Below, piece after piece: positions 41,948-51,594 of a DNA stretch of 64,000 bases. Origin of the DNA: Streptomyces sp. R33 (GTDB lineage: Bacteria; Actinomycetota; Actinomycetes; Streptomycetales; Streptomycetaceae). Within the stretch, counting starts at the first letter, position 1. Each line of letters starts with the position of its first letter. The notes beneath the pieces were generated by a model that had not been told where the DNA came from, searched no databases, and saw only the letters and a program-made list of their open reading frames with translations. Both the position numbers and the translations under genes were made by a program. The stretch is from positions 2,889,501 through 2,953,500 of the forward strand of contig NZ_CP165727.1 of NCBI RefSeq assembly GCF_041200175.1, read 5' to 3'.

Positions 41948-42811
41948 CTATGCGAACGGCGGCCGACGACGGCGCCCACGGCGGCCGCGTCGCCCGCTCG
42001 GTGCCGGATCGGGCACCGAGCGGAAGGTCGCGGGCTGTTCGAGCTTGCGCCAGTGGTCGTACGGCCATGCGATGACGACGGCCCTCCCCACGACGCCCTC
42101 CTCGCCGATGGTGCCGTCGAAGGCCTCGTCGAGGTGGTAGCGGGAATCGGCGGAATTCGCCCGGTGGTCGCCCATGACGAAGAGCCGCCCCGGGGGCACC
42201 TGCACCTCGAACCTGATTTCGGAAGGGGCGTTGCCCGGGCTCACGTACGGCTCATCGAGCGGCGCGCCGTTGACGGTGACGCGCCCCTTGGCGTCGCAGC
42301 ACACGACGGTGTCGCCGCCGACGCCGATGACCCGCTTGATCAGGTCCTGCTCGTCGGCGGAGGGCAGCAGGCCGATGAAGGTCAGCGTCTCCTTGATCTG
42401 CTTGACGCCGACCGGGTCCTCGGGCGGGCGCGCGGCCTCGCCTTTGAGCCACCCGCCGGGGTCCTTGAAGACCACGACGTCGCCGCGCTCGACCTTGGAG
42501 CCGAACCACGGGGTCAGCTTGTCGACCAGCACCCGGTCCCCGATCCGGATCGTCTGCTCCATGGACCCGGACGGGATGAAGAAGGCCTGCACGAGGAAGG
42601 TCTTGAGGACGAGCGCAATGCACAGCGCCACGATGATCAGCAGCGGCACCTCGCCCACCCGGCGGGTCCGTCTGCGCCGCTTGACCCGGCGGGCCAGCCG
42701 GCGCCGTTCGGCGCGGCCCCCGCCCCCGGCCGCTACGGGGACCGGCTCGGGCTCCGGATCCGGCTCCGGCTCGGGGAGCCGACCGCCTCTGGGGCGCCCC
42801 CGGCTACCCAT
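41948..42811 (-). CDS. sipX: Type I signal peptidase, SipX position
   Basis: Leader peptidase of 287 aa. The N-terminal tail is unusual: alternating Pro-Glu/Pro-Asp (LPEPEPDPEPEPVPV), then a strongly basic stretch (RRRLARRVKRRRRTRR) before the anchor VPLLIIVALCIALVLKTFLV. The catalytic boxes are FFIPSGSMEQTI, LIKRVIGVGGDTV and GDHRANSADSRYHL. The C terminus is Arg/Gly-rich with no second clear membrane segment. It overlaps sipW by 8 nt. Confidence 0.9.
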   Translation of the reverse strand: MGSRGRPRGGRLPEPEPDPEPEPVPVAAGGGGRAERRRLARRVKRRRRTRRVGEVPLLIIVALCIALVLKTFLVQAFFIPSGSMEQTIRIGDRVLVDKLTPWFGSKVERGDVVVFKDPGGWLKGEAARPPEDPVGVKQIKETLTFIGLLPSADEQDLIKRVIGVGGDTVVCCDAKGRVTVNGAPLDEPYVSPGNAPSEIRFEVQVPPGRLFVMGDHRANSADSRYHLDEAFDGTIGEEGVVGRAVVIAWPYDHWRKLEQPATFRSVPDPAPSGRRGRRGRRRRPPFA

Positions 42812-43565
42812 GACCGCCGCCGGAGGACGGTGTCACCGCAGGCGGCGATCCCCAGCGCGAAACCGGCCAGCCGATCCAGTCGGCCCGCCCGATCACCTTC
42901 TCCACCGGCACCATCCCCCCGCCCGGCTCCCCCAGGTGGTCCCGGGAGTCCCGGGACTGGGAACGATGATCACCCATGACCCACAGGGTCCCAAGGGGTA
43001 CGACGATCCGGAAGGGCACCTTCGAGGGCGTGTCGCCGGGATACAGGTACGGCTCCTGCAGCGGGACGCCGTTCACCTTGATGCGCCCGCCTGCGTCGCA
43101 GCACACCACGTCGTCGCCGCCGATGCCCACGACCCGCTTCACGAAGTCGGTCTCGGACGGCTCGCCGATCCCGAGTGCGGAGGCCGCGCCGTGCAGGGCC
43201 TCGCCGATCGGGTTGCCGTCGGCGCGCTCCGGTACGAACGATCCCGTGCCGTCGAAAACCACCACGTCCCCTCGCTTCGGCCGGTCGCCGAAACGGTACG
43301 CCAGCTTGTTCACCAGCACCCGGTCCCCGACCTGGAGCGTCGGCTCCATCGACCGGCTCGGGATCAGGAACGGCTGCACGACGAAATTGCTGATCAGCAG
43401 CAGGAACGTCGTGCAGAGCACGCCGAGCACCCCGGCCCGCGGCCAGATCAGGAACGCGCGCCACCCGGGACGCGCACGGCGCCCCCACAACGCAAAACGC
43501 GGCCGCCCCTCCCCCGTTTCGGGGGAGGAGTGGCCGCGCTGTGTGAGCTCTGCTTCGGTGTCCAT
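42804..43565 (-). CDS. sipW: Type I signal peptidase, SipW position
   Basis: Leader peptidase of 253 aa and first of four tandem paralogues. The anchor is GVLGVLCTTFLLLISNFVVQ. The catalytic boxes are FLIPSRSMEPTL (Ser), DFVKRVVGIGGDDV (Lys) and GDHRSQSRDSRDHL. The first 22 codons contain a strong hairpin with a following GCGTTTTG on the coding strand, which may end transcripts coming from rplS. The ATG lies 44 nt after the rplS stop. Confidence 0.9.
   Translation of the reverse strand: MDTEAELTQRGHSSPETGEGRPRFALWGRRARPGWRAFLIWPRAGVLGVLCTTFLLLISNFVVQPFLIPSRSMEPTLQVGDRVLVNKLAYRFGDRPKRGDVVVFDGTGSFVPERADGNPIGEALHGAASALGIGEPSETDFVKRVVGIGGDDVVCCDAGGRIKVNGVPLQEPYLYPGDTPSKVPFRIVVPLGTLWVMGDHRSQSRDSRDHLGEPGGGMVPVEKVIGRADWIGWPVSRWGSPPAVTPSSGGGHG
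43499..43537 (-). terminator. Terminator-like hairpin inside the start of sipW
   Basis: GCGGCC (43499-43504) pairs with GGCCGC (43532-43537) and CTCCCCC (43509-43515) with GGGGGAG (43521-43527), with a small internal loop and GTTTC tip. On the minus strand GCGTTTTGCG follows. The whole lies within sipW codons 10-22, so full sipW expression needs read-through. Confidence 0.65.
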
Positions 43566-43609
43566 CGGTGGCGAGCCTATCCGGCCGCCCCGGGGACCCG
43601 GAGAGGAGA

Positions 43610-43960
43610 TCAGCGGTCGCGCTTCTCCTTGATCTTCGCGGCCTTGCCGCGGAGCTCACGGAGGAAGTACAGCTTGGCGCGACGCACGTCACCGCGGGTG
43701 ACGAGCTCGATCTTCTCGAAGATCGGGGAGTTCACCGGGAAGGTGCGCTCCACGCCGACGCTGAAGGAGACCTTGCGAACGGTGAAGGTCTCGGAGACGC
43801 CAGAGCCCTGGCGACGGATGACAACGCCCTTGAACTGCTGGATACGGGAGCGGTTGCCCTCGATGACGCGGACGTGCACGTTGATCGTGTCACCCGGGCG
43901 GAAGGCCGGGACGTCGGAGCGGATCGAGGCGGCGTTGACGCCATCGAGCAGGTGAGACAT
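43610..43960 (-). CDS. rplS: 50S ribosomal protein L19
   Basis: Ribosomal protein of 116 aa starting [20 protein letters not shown]. The L19 signature is clear: [58 protein letters not shown] and [20 protein letters not shown]. It follows trmD by 133 nt, the near-universal rpsP-rimM-trmD-rplS order, and precedes the signal peptidases. Confidence 0.96.
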   Translation of the reverse strand: MSHLLDGVNAASIRSDVPAFRPGDTINVHVRVIEGNRSRIQQFKGVVIRRQGSGVSETFTVRKVSFSVGVERTFPVNSPIFEKIELVTRGDVRRAKLYFLRELRGKAAKIKEKRDR

Positions 43961-44093
43961 GTTCTTCGTCTGCTTTCTTCGCACGACGCCACAGGCCGCC
44001 GGTGCGGATTTCCGTAGAGAATTCGGGAGCCGGGTCACTCGGCGGACGACTGTCCCCCTGTGGCAGGGGCGCACGCGAGCACACAGCAGCCGC

Positions 44094-44915
44094 CTATTCT
44101 TCCACGGCCTGCGGCCTACGCCAAAATCGGCCGTCGGCGTCCGGCCGCCAGCCCAGGATGCTCAGCGTCTCGCGGTCCTTCTTGTCGAAGGCGGAGGCCT
44201 CGCAGCGCTCGATCAGGTCGGGGCGGTTCTGCGCGGTCCTGCGGAACGCCTCGTCCCGGCGCCAGCGGGCGATCTTCCCGTGGTGGCCGCTGAGCAGCAC
44301 GTCGGGGATGCCCCGGCCGCGCCACTGCGGGGGCTTCGTGTAGACCGGCCCCTCCAGCAGGTTCTCCATCTCGCCGGGCGCGAAGGAGTCGTCGCGGTGC
44401 GATTCGGCGTTGCCGAGCACCCCGGGGAGCAGCCGGGCCACGGCCTCGGTGACGACCAGGACGGCCGCCTCGCCGCCCGCCAGCACGTAGTCGCCGATGG
44501 AGACCTCGTAGACCGGCATCCGCGTGGCGTACTCGTCCATGACCCGGCGGTCGATGCCCTCGTACCGGGCCGGCGTGAAGATCAGCCAGGGCCGCTCGGA
44601 GAGCTCGACGGCCAGTTCCTGGGTGAACGGGCGGCCGCTGGGCGTGGGGACGACCATGACCGGCCCGCGCGCACCGGACTCGTACCCGTCGGCCAGCGCC
44701 TCGTCGAGGGCCTCGCCCCACGGCTCGGTCTTCATGACCATGCCGGGACCGCCGCCGTACGGGGTGTCGTCGACGGTGTTGTGCCGGTCGTACGTCCAGT
44801 CCCGCAGGTCGTGGACGTGTACGTCGAGCTGCCCGCGGGCCCGCGCCTTGCCGACGAGGGAGACGTTCAGCGGCTCCAGGTACTCGGGGAAGATCGTGAC
44901 GACGTCGAGACGCAT
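44094..44915 (-). CDS. trmD: tRNA (guanosine37-N1) methyltransferase
   Basis: SPOUT-class methyltransferase of 273 aa that methylates G37 and prevents frameshifting. It starts [20 protein letters not shown]. The knotted SAM site is seen in [19 protein letters not shown], and PRYEGID appears as [16 protein letters not shown]. The catalytic Asp lies in [20 protein letters not shown]. The C-terminal helical domain is complete. The start overlaps the rimM stop by one base. Confidence 0.96.
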   Translation of the reverse strand: MRLDVVTIFPEYLEPLNVSLVGKARARGQLDVHVHDLRDWTYDRHNTVDDTPYGGGPGMVMKTEPWGEALDEALADGYESGARGPVMVVPTPSGRPFTQELAVELSERPWLIFTPARYEGIDRRVMDEYATRMPVYEVSIGDYVLAGGEAAVLVVTEAVARLLPGVLGNAESHRDDSFAPGEMENLLEGPVYTKPPQWRGRGIPDVLLSGHHGKIARWRRDEAFRRTAQNRPDLIERCEASAFDKKDRETLSILGWRPDADGRFWRRPQAVEE

Positions 44916-45478
44916 CAGGCTTCTTCCCCGGCCTCGGCCCCGTTGTCGCGCGCGGAGACGATCTCGGCGCGGTCGTCGATCAGCCCGGGCGGCGGGGTGA
45001 TGACACAGCGCTGCTCCTCGAGGTCGATCTCGGCGACGATCTCCTCGACGAAGGGGATCATCACCTCGGTGCCGTCGGGGCGCTCGACGATGAAGAGGTC
45101 CTGCGAGGGCAGGTGGGAGATCTCGGTGATCCGACCGATCTCGGTACCGTCCTCCAGCACCACGTCCAGGTCCATCAGCTGGTGGTCGTAGTACTCGTCT
45201 TCTTCCTCGGGGAGCTCCGCCGGGTCCACGTCGGCGATGAGCAGGATGTTGCGCAGCGCCTCGGCGCCGGTGCGGTCCTTGACACCGGCGAAGCGGAGCA
45301 GCAGCCTCCCGCTGTGCACGCGGCCCGTCTCGATGGTCAGCGGACCCGCCGTTGCCGGCTCGGTCCGCAGCACGGCACCGGGCGAGAGCCGCAGCTCCGG
45401 CTCGTCGGTCCGCACCTCGACGGTGACCTCACCCTTGATCCCGTGGGCGCGGCCGATCCGCGCAACAACCAGCTCCAC
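44915..45478 (-). CDS. rimM: 16S rRNA processing protein RimM
   Basis: Assembly factor for the 30S head, about 187 aa. The start is GTG 45478 ([20 protein letters not shown]), 8 nt after AGGAG. The N-terminal barrel and the C-terminal PRC domain ([60 protein letters not shown]) are both present. It follows the KH-domain gene after a strong hairpin. Confidence 0.94.
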   Translation of the reverse strand: MELVVARIGRAHGIKGEVTVEVRTDEPELRLSPGAVLRTEPATAGPLTIETGRVHSGRLLLRFAGVKDRTGAEALRNILLIADVDPAELPEEEDEYYDHQLMDLDVVLEDGTEIGRITEISHLPSQDLFIVERPDGTEVMIPFVEEIVAEIDLEEQRCVITPPPGLIDDRAEIVSARDNGAEAGEEA

Positions 45479-45502
45479 TGTCTCTCTCCTGTTCAGACGA
45501 CG

Positions 45503-45540
45503 ACGGGCCGGGGTGGGCACGAATGCCCTCCCCGGCCCGT
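45503..45540 (-). terminator. Hairpin between the KH gene and rimM
   Basis: ACGGGCCGGGG (45503-45513) pairs with CCCCGGCCCGT (45530-45540). After one T-T mismatch GGGCA pairs with TGCCC around CGAA. It may be a partial terminator or a processing site separating rpsP-khpA from rimM-trmD. Confidence 0.65.
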
Positions 45541-45572
45541 GCCGGTGATTCACGTTCTCAATGAACCAAGTC

Positions 45573-45812
45573 TCAGCGGACCTGGTCCACGTCGACGAGG
45601 TCGACGCGGATCCCCCGGCCGCCGATGGCGCCCACGACGGTACGCAGGGCACGCGCGGTGCGGCCGTTGCGGCCGATCACCTTCCCGAGGTCGTCCGGGT
45701 GAACCCGGACCTCGAGCACCTGCCCGCGACGCAGGTTGCGCGAGGCGACCTGCACTTCGTCGGGGTTGTCCACAATGCCCTTTACGAGGTGCTCAAGAGC
45801 CTCCTCGAGCAT
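45573..45812 (-). CDS. khpA: KH-domain RNA-binding protein (KhpA/YlqC type)
   Basis: Small RNA-binding protein of 79 aa: [20 protein letters not shown], then the single KH domain with GxxG loop in [20 protein letters not shown]. It lies 2 nt after rpsP, as in most Gram-positive bacteria. In other species KhpA pairs with KhpB/Jag and binds many RNAs. No KhpB gene is in this window. Confidence 0.93.
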   Translation of the reverse strand: MLEEALEHLVKGIVDNPDEVQVASRNLRRGQVLEVRVHPDDLGKVIGRNGRTARALRTVVGAIGGRGIRVDLVDVDQVR

Positions 45813-45814
45813 GC

Positions 45815-46255
45815 TCAGGCCTCGGTCGACTCGGCGGCGGCCTCAGCCTCGTCCGCCTTCTTGTCGGCCTTCTTCGCCTTCTGCGTGATGGCCTCGCCCT
45901 TGGTCTCGCCGATGCCCTCGAGGGCCTTGGCGAACTCGTCGAAGGAGCGGCGCTTGCTCTCCTTCGTCTCCGGCTGCAGCAGCGGCGCGGGGGCCGGGAG
46001 GCCCTTGTGCGCCTGCCAGTCACCGGTCAGCTTCAGGATGGCGAGCACAGCCTCGGTGGGCTGGGCGCCGACGGACAGCCAGTACTGCGCACGCTCGGCG
46101 TTGACCTCGATGCGCGACGGGTTGTACGTCGGGTGGTACAGACCGATCTCCTCGATCGCACGACCATCGCGGCGGGTGCGCGAGTCGGCGACGACGATGC
46201 GGTAGTGCGGCTGGCGAATCTTGCCGAGGCGCTTGAGCTTGATCTTGACTGCCAC
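45815..46255 (-). CDS. rpsP: 30S ribosomal protein S16
   Basis: Ribosomal protein of about 146 aa from GTG 46255 ([20 protein letters not shown]). The S16 core ([60 protein letters not shown]) is followed by a 55-residue Lys/Glu/Ala-rich tail not present in short S16 proteins. It is first in the ribosomal-protein and tRNA-modification operon. Its promoter must lie within 46256-46456, where I saw no clear -35/-10 pair. Confidence 0.95.
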   Translation of the reverse strand: MAVKIKLKRLGKIRQPHYRIVVADSRTRRDGRAIEEIGLYHPTYNPSRIEVNAERAQYWLSVGAQPTEAVLAILKLTGDWQAHKGLPAPAPLLQPETKESKRRSFDEFAKALEGIGETKGEAITQKAKKADKKADEAEAAAESTEA

Positions 46256-46456
46256 TGGAGTGGTGTCTCCTGAACTTGACGTGGTTGGGCACATGAGATG
46301 CCACGTGGGGTTGCGGTACTCGGGTGCCCGATGGACGCGTCAGCCGGAGGAGAGAGGGGTCCTATGCGACTGTCGAGTACAGCTAGCCATTGTGCCACAT
46401 GCCTGCGGCGCTTCTCGCGGGGAGCTGCGATCAGCGGCGCGCGGCCGCCCACCGGC

Positions 46457-47056
46457 TCAGGAGGCCGCGGCCGAGACGGCGACCTCGGGGATGCGGAACG
46501 GCTTCATGCAGCCGCCGCACACGATCGGCGCCTGCGCCAGCACGGAGGGGACCACCCGCACGTTGCGCCCGCAGTCGCAGACCGCCTTGACGCGGACACC
46601 GCCACCGGAGGAGCCGTGCCGGGCGGCCGGCCCGCGGAAGCTGCGCTTGGTGTCGGCGGCCGTCGCGGCCGTGTGCGCCTTCAGTGCGCGCTGCAGCCGC
46701 TCCATGGTGGGGCGGTAGCGCTTCTTCGCCTCGGGATTGAGCGAGACCAGCGAGAAGCCGCTGCTGGCATGCGGCTCGTCGGAGTGGTCCAGCCCCATCT
46801 CCTCGGCGATCGCGAGGAATCTGCGGTTGTGGTAGCGGCCTGCACGCGAGGTGTCGCGCACCCCGCGGGCGGCGGCGATGCCGTGGACTGCCTCGTGCAG
46901 CAGTCGCTCGAAGGAGAGCTCGGCGCCGCAGGCGGACGAGGACTCTCCGATCAGGGACTCGGGCGCGGCAAGGTCAGGCAGCTCGGGGTGGTACCGCTGA
47001 ATGTCGGCCCACGCCTGCGCCAGCTCTGCGGCGAGAACAGGTGGTGTCGTGCTCAC
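46457..47056 (-). CDS. SprT-like zinc metalloprotease-domain protein
   Basis: Protein of about 199 aa from GTG 47056 (VSTTPPVLAAELAQAWADIQ). A zinc-protease motif HEAVH is in FERLLHEAVHGIAAARGVRD, with further conserved SRAGRYHNRRFLAIAEEMGL. The C-terminal 45 residues form a zinc ribbon: CDCG and, 20 residues on, CGGC. This arrangement matches SprT/Spartan-like proteins. Whether it degrades DNA-protein crosslinks, as Spartan does, is speculative. No signal peptide is seen. It stands alone upstream of rpsP. Confidence 0.8.
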   Translation of the reverse strand: MSTTPPVLAAELAQAWADIQRYHPELPDLAAPESLIGESSSACGAELSFERLLHEAVHGIAAARGVRDTSRAGRYHNRRFLAIAEEMGLDHSDEPHASSGFSLVSLNPEAKKRYRPTMERLQRALKAHTAATAADTKRSFRGPAARHGSSGGGVRVKAVCDCGRNVRVVPSVLAQAPIVCGGCMKPFRIPEVAVSAAAS

Positions 47057-47208
47057 GTCGTGACAACGAGCCGGAGTGCCCCGGTGTTCCGATTCCGGGC
47101 CATTCCAAATTTTTTGCACGTACCAGTCAGTTCAGTCTCATGCGTCCTGACGAGGACGGGTGCGCCGATCCCAGGAGGAGTCGGTACGTAACGACGACCA
47201 GACCGACA

Positions 47209-47256
47209 CGAACCCGCCCCGGCGCGCGGCTCGTGCCGTGCGCCGGGGCGGGTTCG
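47209..47256 (-). terminator. Terminator after proS
   Basis: CGAACCCGCCCCGGCGC (47209-47225) is fully complementary to 47240-47256. The loop adds CGGC-TCGT-GCCG, giving a nearly continuous stem of about 22 pairs. It starts 19 nt after the proS stop on the minus strand. Confidence 0.85.
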
Positions 47257-47274
47257 AGGGTCGGACAGGGTCGG

Positions 47275-48687
47275 TCAGTACGAGCGCGCGACGATCGCGA
47301 GCGTACCGGGGGCGTCGTCCGCCTCCGGAACCGACCCGTCCTCGGCGATCAGGCAGCGGACGGACACGGCCTGCTCGCCCAGCTTGGCCTCGCCCTCGGG
47401 GCCGAGGTCGGCCCACGGGATCCGCGCCCAGCCGCCCGCGACGGCGGCCTCGGCGGCCTCCTCGATGGTGGAGACGTCGGAGGTACGGGCCAGGCGGCGC
47501 TCGCGGGACTCGCGCAGCAGCTGCGCCTGGTCCTCGTCGAGCACCTTGGGCAGCAGGTCGGCGAGCGCGTCGATCTGCACGGGCTCCTTGCCGCCCGGGA
47601 TCCGGCGGGCCAGCATCGCGGTGCCGGCCTCCAGGTCGCGGGGACCGATCTCGATGCGGACCGGTACGCCCTTGAGCTCCCAGTCCACGGCGCGGCGGCC
47701 GAACGGGGTGTCGACGCGGTCGTCGACCTGCACGCGCAGGCCCGCGGCCTTGAGCTGCGCACCGAGCTCGCGGACCTTCGCGACGGCCTCGTCGCCCTTG
47801 ATCGCCATGACGACGACCTGGACGTGCGCGAGGCGCGGCGGGACACGGAGGCCGTTGTCGTCACCGTGGGACATGATCAGACCGCCGACCATGCGGGTCG
47901 AGACGCCCCACGAGGTCTGCCAGACGAGCTCCTGCTTGCCTTCCTTCGACAGGTACTGCGTGTTGAAGGCCTTGGCGAAGTTGGTGCCGAGCTCGTGGCT
48001 GGTGCCCAGCTGCAGCGCCTTGCCGTCGCCCATCATGCCCTCGAGGGTGAGGGTGTTGATGGCTCCGGCGAAGCGCTCCTTGGCGGTCTTGCGGCCGAGC
48101 ACGACGTCGATGCCGAGCACGTTCGTCATGAAGTCGCCGTAGACGTCCGTGTGGATGCGGGCGGCGTAGTCGCGGGCGTCCTCGTACGTGGCGTGGGCGG
48201 TGTGGCCCTCCTGCCAGAGGAACTCACTCGTACGGAGGAACACGCGCGGGCGCATCTCCCAGCGGACCACGTTCGCCCACTGGTTGATGAGCAGGGGCAG
48301 GTCGCGGTAGCTCTGGACCCACTTGGAGAAGTAGTCGTTGATGATCGTCTCGGAGGTGGGCCGGACCACGACCGGCTCTTCCAGCTCCTTGCCGCCGCCG
48401 TGCGTGACGACGGCGAGCTCGGGGGCGAAGCCCTCGACGTGCTCGGCCTCGCGCGTCAGGTACGACTGCGGGATGAACAGCGGGAAGTACGCGTTCTGGG
48501 CGCCCGCGTCCTTGATGCGCGCGTCCATCTCCTGCTGCATCCGCTCCCACAGGCCGTAGCCGTACGGCCGGATGACCATGGTGCCGCGTACCGGACCGTT
48601 GTCGGCCAGCTCGGCCTTGTTGATCAGATCCTGGTACCAGCGGGGGAAATCCTCCGCCTGGGGGGTGAGAACGGGTGCCTTTGCCAT
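47275..48687 (-). CDS. proS: Proline-tRNA ligase (archaeal/eukaryote-like short form)
   Basis: Class II aminoacyl-tRNA synthetase of about 470 aa starting MAKAPVLTPQAEDFPRWYQD. It lacks the large editing insertion of E. coli ProRS, placing it in the short group. Motif 2 is in RWEMRPRVFLRTSEFLWQEG and motif 3 in QTSWGVSTRMVGGLIMSHGD. The anticodon domain follows (PRLAHVQVVVMAIKGDEAVA), and the C-terminal zinc-like domain ends VPEADDAPGTLAIVARSY. A 17-bp hairpin terminates it. Confidence 0.94.
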   Translation of the reverse strand: MAKAPVLTPQAEDFPRWYQDLINKAELADNGPVRGTMVIRPYGYGLWERMQQEMDARIKDAGAQNAYFPLFIPQSYLTREAEHVEGFAPELAVVTHGGGKELEEPVVVRPTSETIINDYFSKWVQSYRDLPLLINQWANVVRWEMRPRVFLRTSEFLWQEGHTAHATYEDARDYAARIHTDVYGDFMTNVLGIDVVLGRKTAKERFAGAINTLTLEGMMGDGKALQLGTSHELGTNFAKAFNTQYLSKEGKQELVWQTSWGVSTRMVGGLIMSHGDDNGLRVPPRLAHVQVVVMAIKGDEAVAKVRELGAQLKAAGLRVQVDDRVDTPFGRRAVDWELKGVPVRIEIGPRDLEAGTAMLARRIPGGKEPVQIDALADLLPKVLDEDQAQLLRESRERRLARTSDVSTIEEAAEAAVAGGWARIPWADLGPEGEAKLGEQAVSVRCLIAEDGSVPEADDAPGTLAIVARSY

Positions 48688-48818
48688 GGCGCGAATGGTA
48701 CGGCGCCGGGCACTCGATGCGTGAATCGGGTGGCGCACTCCTCTGGACGCGGGGGCGAATGGGGAGTTCTCTGGCAACGGGGGCAAGGGGGCGACAAGGA
48801 ATCAGGAGCGCTCTTTCG

Positions 48819-49496
48819 ATGACACCGACGCCGACGGCGACGCTCGTCGCCCGGGACTGGGCGGAGATCCAGGAACGGATGCTGGTACCGCTGTACGAGG
48901 CGGTCTACGACCGGCTGGAGGTCGGGCCGGGCGACCGGCTGCTCGGCCTGGACTGCGGGTCCGGGCTGGCCCTGCTGCTGGCTGCGGGGCGGGGAGCCGT
49001 CACCACGGGGGTGGAGACGGATCCGGCGCGCCGCGCCCTGGCGCGCGAGCGGCTGCTGGAGGTGATCGCGGCCCCGCCGGGCGCCGCGCGGCCGTACGAC
49101 GTGCTGCTGGCCTTCTCGCCGTCCGAGGCGGCCCTGGCCGCGGCCCTGCCGGCGGTCCGGCGCGGCGGGGCTGTGGTGCTGGCCGACTGGGGCCCGGCGG
49201 AGCGGTGCACGGTGCCCGCGGTGCTGGGCGGCGGACCCGCGCCGCAGGATCTGGACGCGGCGGTGGCGCGGGCCGGGCTCTCGCCCGACGGATCGGGCCG
49301 GGTGTTCTGCCCCTTCGGGTACGCGGACGTGGACAGCGCGGTACGGGGGCTGCTCTCGGCGGGGCTGTACGAGTCCACCTCGGATCCGGCGCAGGTCGAG
49401 AAGGAGCTCACGGAGGCCCTTCACCCGTACGAGCGGCCGGACGGCACCGTCTGGCTGCCGAACATCTTCCGCTACGTGATCGCCCGCGTGCCGTAG
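48819..49496 (+). CDS. SAM-dependent methyltransferase-like protein
   Basis: Cytoplasmic protein of about 225 aa, ATG 48819 with AGGAG 10 nt upstream. A Rossmann SAM site is visible: GDRLLGLDCGSGLALLLAAG (motif I) near residue 40, the acidic end of strand two in GVETDPARRALAR, then GGAVVLADWGP. The C-terminal half is divergent. Its target is unknown. It lies divergent from proS with only 131 nt between them and is convergent with ftsH. Confidence 0.82.
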   Translation: MTPTPTATLVARDWAEIQERMLVPLYEAVYDRLEVGPGDRLLGLDCGSGLALLLAAGRGAVTTGVETDPARRALARERLLEVIAAPPGAARPYDVLLAFSPSEAALAAALPAVRRGGAVVLADWGPAERCTVPAVLGGGPAPQDLDAAVARAGLSPDGSGRVFCPFGYADVDSAVRGLLSAGLYESTSDPAQVEKELTEALHPYERPDGTVWLPNIFRYVIARVP

Positions 49497-49538
49497 CCGC
49501 AATCGGAGCCGCGGGCACGGCCTCGGGGGCCTGCGCCG

Positions 49539-51467
49539 CTACTTCGCCTCCTTGGAGAGGCGGGGGATGCCCGCGGCCTCGTAGGCGGCCGGTTCGTCCA
49601 GGGTCTCGTTCGCCAGCAGGGCCTCGGTCAGGGCGTCGAGTTTCGGACGGTGTTCGCGCAGCAGCCGGCAGGCCTCCACGTAGCACTCGTCGACGATCCG
49701 CCGCATCTCGTGGTCCACCGCGTCCAGGGTGGCGGGGGCCGCCAGGAGCCCGTACGGGCTCTGCGCGTCCGCCGGGATGGCGGTGAGGCGGCCGATGCGC
49801 TCGCTCATGCCCCAGCGGCCGACCATGCCGCGGGCGAGGTTGGTGACCTGTTCCAGGTCGTTCTCCGCGCCCGTGGTGATGACGTCGAACACGACGTGTT
49901 CGGCCGCCATGCCCCCGAGTGCGCCGATGATGCGGCCGCGGAGGTAGTCCTCCGTGTAGGAGTAGCGGTCCGCGTCGGGGGTCGAGAGGGTGACGCCGAG
50001 CGCCCGGCCGCGCGGCACGATCGTGATCTTGCGGACGGGGTCGGCGCCCGGCTGGAGCATGCCCAGCAGGGCGTGGCCGCTCTCGTGGTAGGCCGTGCGG
50101 CGGCGCTCCTCCTCGGGCATGACCAGCGCACGGGCCGCGCCCAGCTGGACCTTCTCGAGGGCGTCCATGAAGTCCGCCTGGGTGACCTGGCCCTGCTTGC
50201 GCTTCACCGCGAGGAGGGCGGCTTCGTTGGCCAGGTTGGCGAGGTCCGCGCCCGTCATGCCGGGGGTGGTGCGGGCGACCTGGTCGAGGTCCACGTCGGC
50301 GGCGAGCGGGATGTCCCGGGTGTGGATCCGCAGGATGGCCTCGCGGCCGGCCCGGTCGGGCGGGGAGACCGACACCGTGCGGTCGAAGCGGCCGGGGCGG
50401 GTGAGCGCGGGGTCCAGGACATCGGGCCGGTTGGTCGCGGCGATGACGACGACGCCCTCCGAGCCGGAGAACCCGTCCATCTCGGTCAGGATCTGGTTGA
50501 GGGTCTGTTCGCGCTCGTCGTGGCCGCCCATGGCGGCGCCGCCGCCGCGGGCCCGGCCGATGGTGTCGATCTCGTCGATGAAGACGATCGAGGGGGCCAC
50601 CTTGCGCGCCTCGGAGAAGAGCTCGCGGACCCGGGAGGCGCCCACGCCGACGATCATCTCGATGAACTCGGAGGCGGAGGCGGAGAAGAACGGCACCCCG
50701 GCCTCGCCCGCCACCGCCCGCGCCAGCAGGGTCTTGCCCGTGCCGGGCGGTCCGGCCAGCAGCACCCCGCCGGGCATCCGGGCGCCCAGGGCCCGGTACT
50801 GCTGCGGGTTCTTGAGGAAGTCCACGACGTCGTTGAGCTCGCCCTTGACCTCGTCGATCCCCGCCACGTCGGCGAACGTGGTGCGTCTGCCGCCCTCCAG
50901 CTCCACGGGTTTGGGCGGCTGCTTGCGGCCCAGCCCGCCGACGCCGCCCATGGCCGAGCCCATGCGCCGGGCGATGAACACCCACAGGAGGACCAGCAGC
51001 AGCATGGGTGCCAGCGAGATCAGCAGATTGGCCAGGAAGCTGCGCTGCACGACGACCGGGGAGGCCGTGACGACGACGTTGTGCTTGGTGAGGTTCGTCC
51101 ACAGCTGGTCGTCGGCGAAGGCCGGGCGCTGCGTGACGAACTTCGTGTAGTCGCCCTCGCCGCCGTCGGGCAGCGGCTGTTTGCTCTTCAGCTCGCCCTG
51201 GATGGCGTCGCCCTTGGAGTAGATCTTCGAGACGTTGCCGTCGGCGACCTGCTTGCTGAACTCCGTGTACGAGACGGTCGGCTCGTCGCCCTCGTTGAAG
51301 AACGACAGGACCACGTTGGTGATCAGGAAGACGATCAGGGCGGCGAGGATCAGCCCGCGCCAGCCCCCGGGCATCTTCCTCTTGGGCGGCGGTGCGGGCG
51401 GCGCGCCCTCGGAGCGCCAGGGCGTGTCGGCGCGCTCGCGAGGCGGTACGGGGGTGGGGTTGGGCAC
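49539..51467 (-). CDS. ftsH: ATP-dependent zinc metalloprotease FtsH
   Basis: Membrane AAA+ protease of 642 aa. Two membrane segments ([20 protein letters not shown] and [20 protein letters not shown]) flank an outside domain of about 90 aa. The ATPase has Walker [14 protein letters not shown] near residue 235, Walker [11 protein letters not shown], and the Arg finger region [20 protein letters not shown]. The zinc site is HESGH near residue 445, with the third ligand in [11 protein letters not shown]. The cytoplasmic N terminus is Pro/Arg-rich. Streptomyces usually have a further FtsH elsewhere, so this may be a paralogue. Confidence 0.94.
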   Translation of the reverse strand: MPNPTPVPPRERADTPWRSEGAPPAPPPKRKMPGGWRGLILAALIVFLITNVVLSFFNEGDEPTVSYTEFSKQVADGNVSKIYSKGDAIQGELKSKQPLPDGGEGDYTKFVTQRPAFADDQLWTNLTKHNVVVTASPVVVQRSFLANLLISLAPMLLLVLLWVFIARRMGSAMGGVGGLGRKQPPKPVELEGGRRTTFADVAGIDEVKGELNDVVDFLKNPQQYRALGARMPGGVLLAGPPGTGKTLLARAVAGEAGVPFFSASASEFIEMIVGVGASRVRELFSEARKVAPSIVFIDEIDTIGRARGGGAAMGGHDEREQTLNQILTEMDGFSGSEGVVVIAATNRPDVLDPALTRPGRFDRTVSVSPPDRAGREAILRIHTRDIPLAADVDLDQVARTTPGMTGADLANLANEAALLAVKRKQGQVTQADFMDALEKVQLGAARALVMPEEERRRTAYHESGHALLGMLQPGADPVRKITIVPRGRALGVTLSTPDADRYSYTEDYLRGRIIGALGGMAAEHVVFDVITTGAENDLEQVTNLARGMVGRWGMSERIGRLTAIPADAQSPYGLLAAPATLDAVDHEMRRIVDECYVEACRLLREHRPKLDALTEALLANETLDEPAAYEAAGIPRLSKEAK

Positions 51468-51539
51468 GTGGCCTCCTTACTGCCGTCCTCGTGGCCGACC
51501 ATAAGGGATATAACGCACCATTGCGCCCGCTGAACGTAG

Positions 51540-51582
51540 GCGAACGGGCCCTGGCCGGAAGCTCCGGCCAGGGCCCGTTCGC
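51540..51582 (-). terminator. 20-bp terminator after ffh
   Basis: CGAACGGGCCCTGGCCGGA (51541-51559) is perfectly complementary to 51563-51581, with loop AGC and one further G-C pair outside. It begins 13 nt after the ffh stop on the minus strand and precedes ftsH by 72 nt. Confidence 0.85.
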
Positions 51583-51594
51583 GCACGGACGCGG

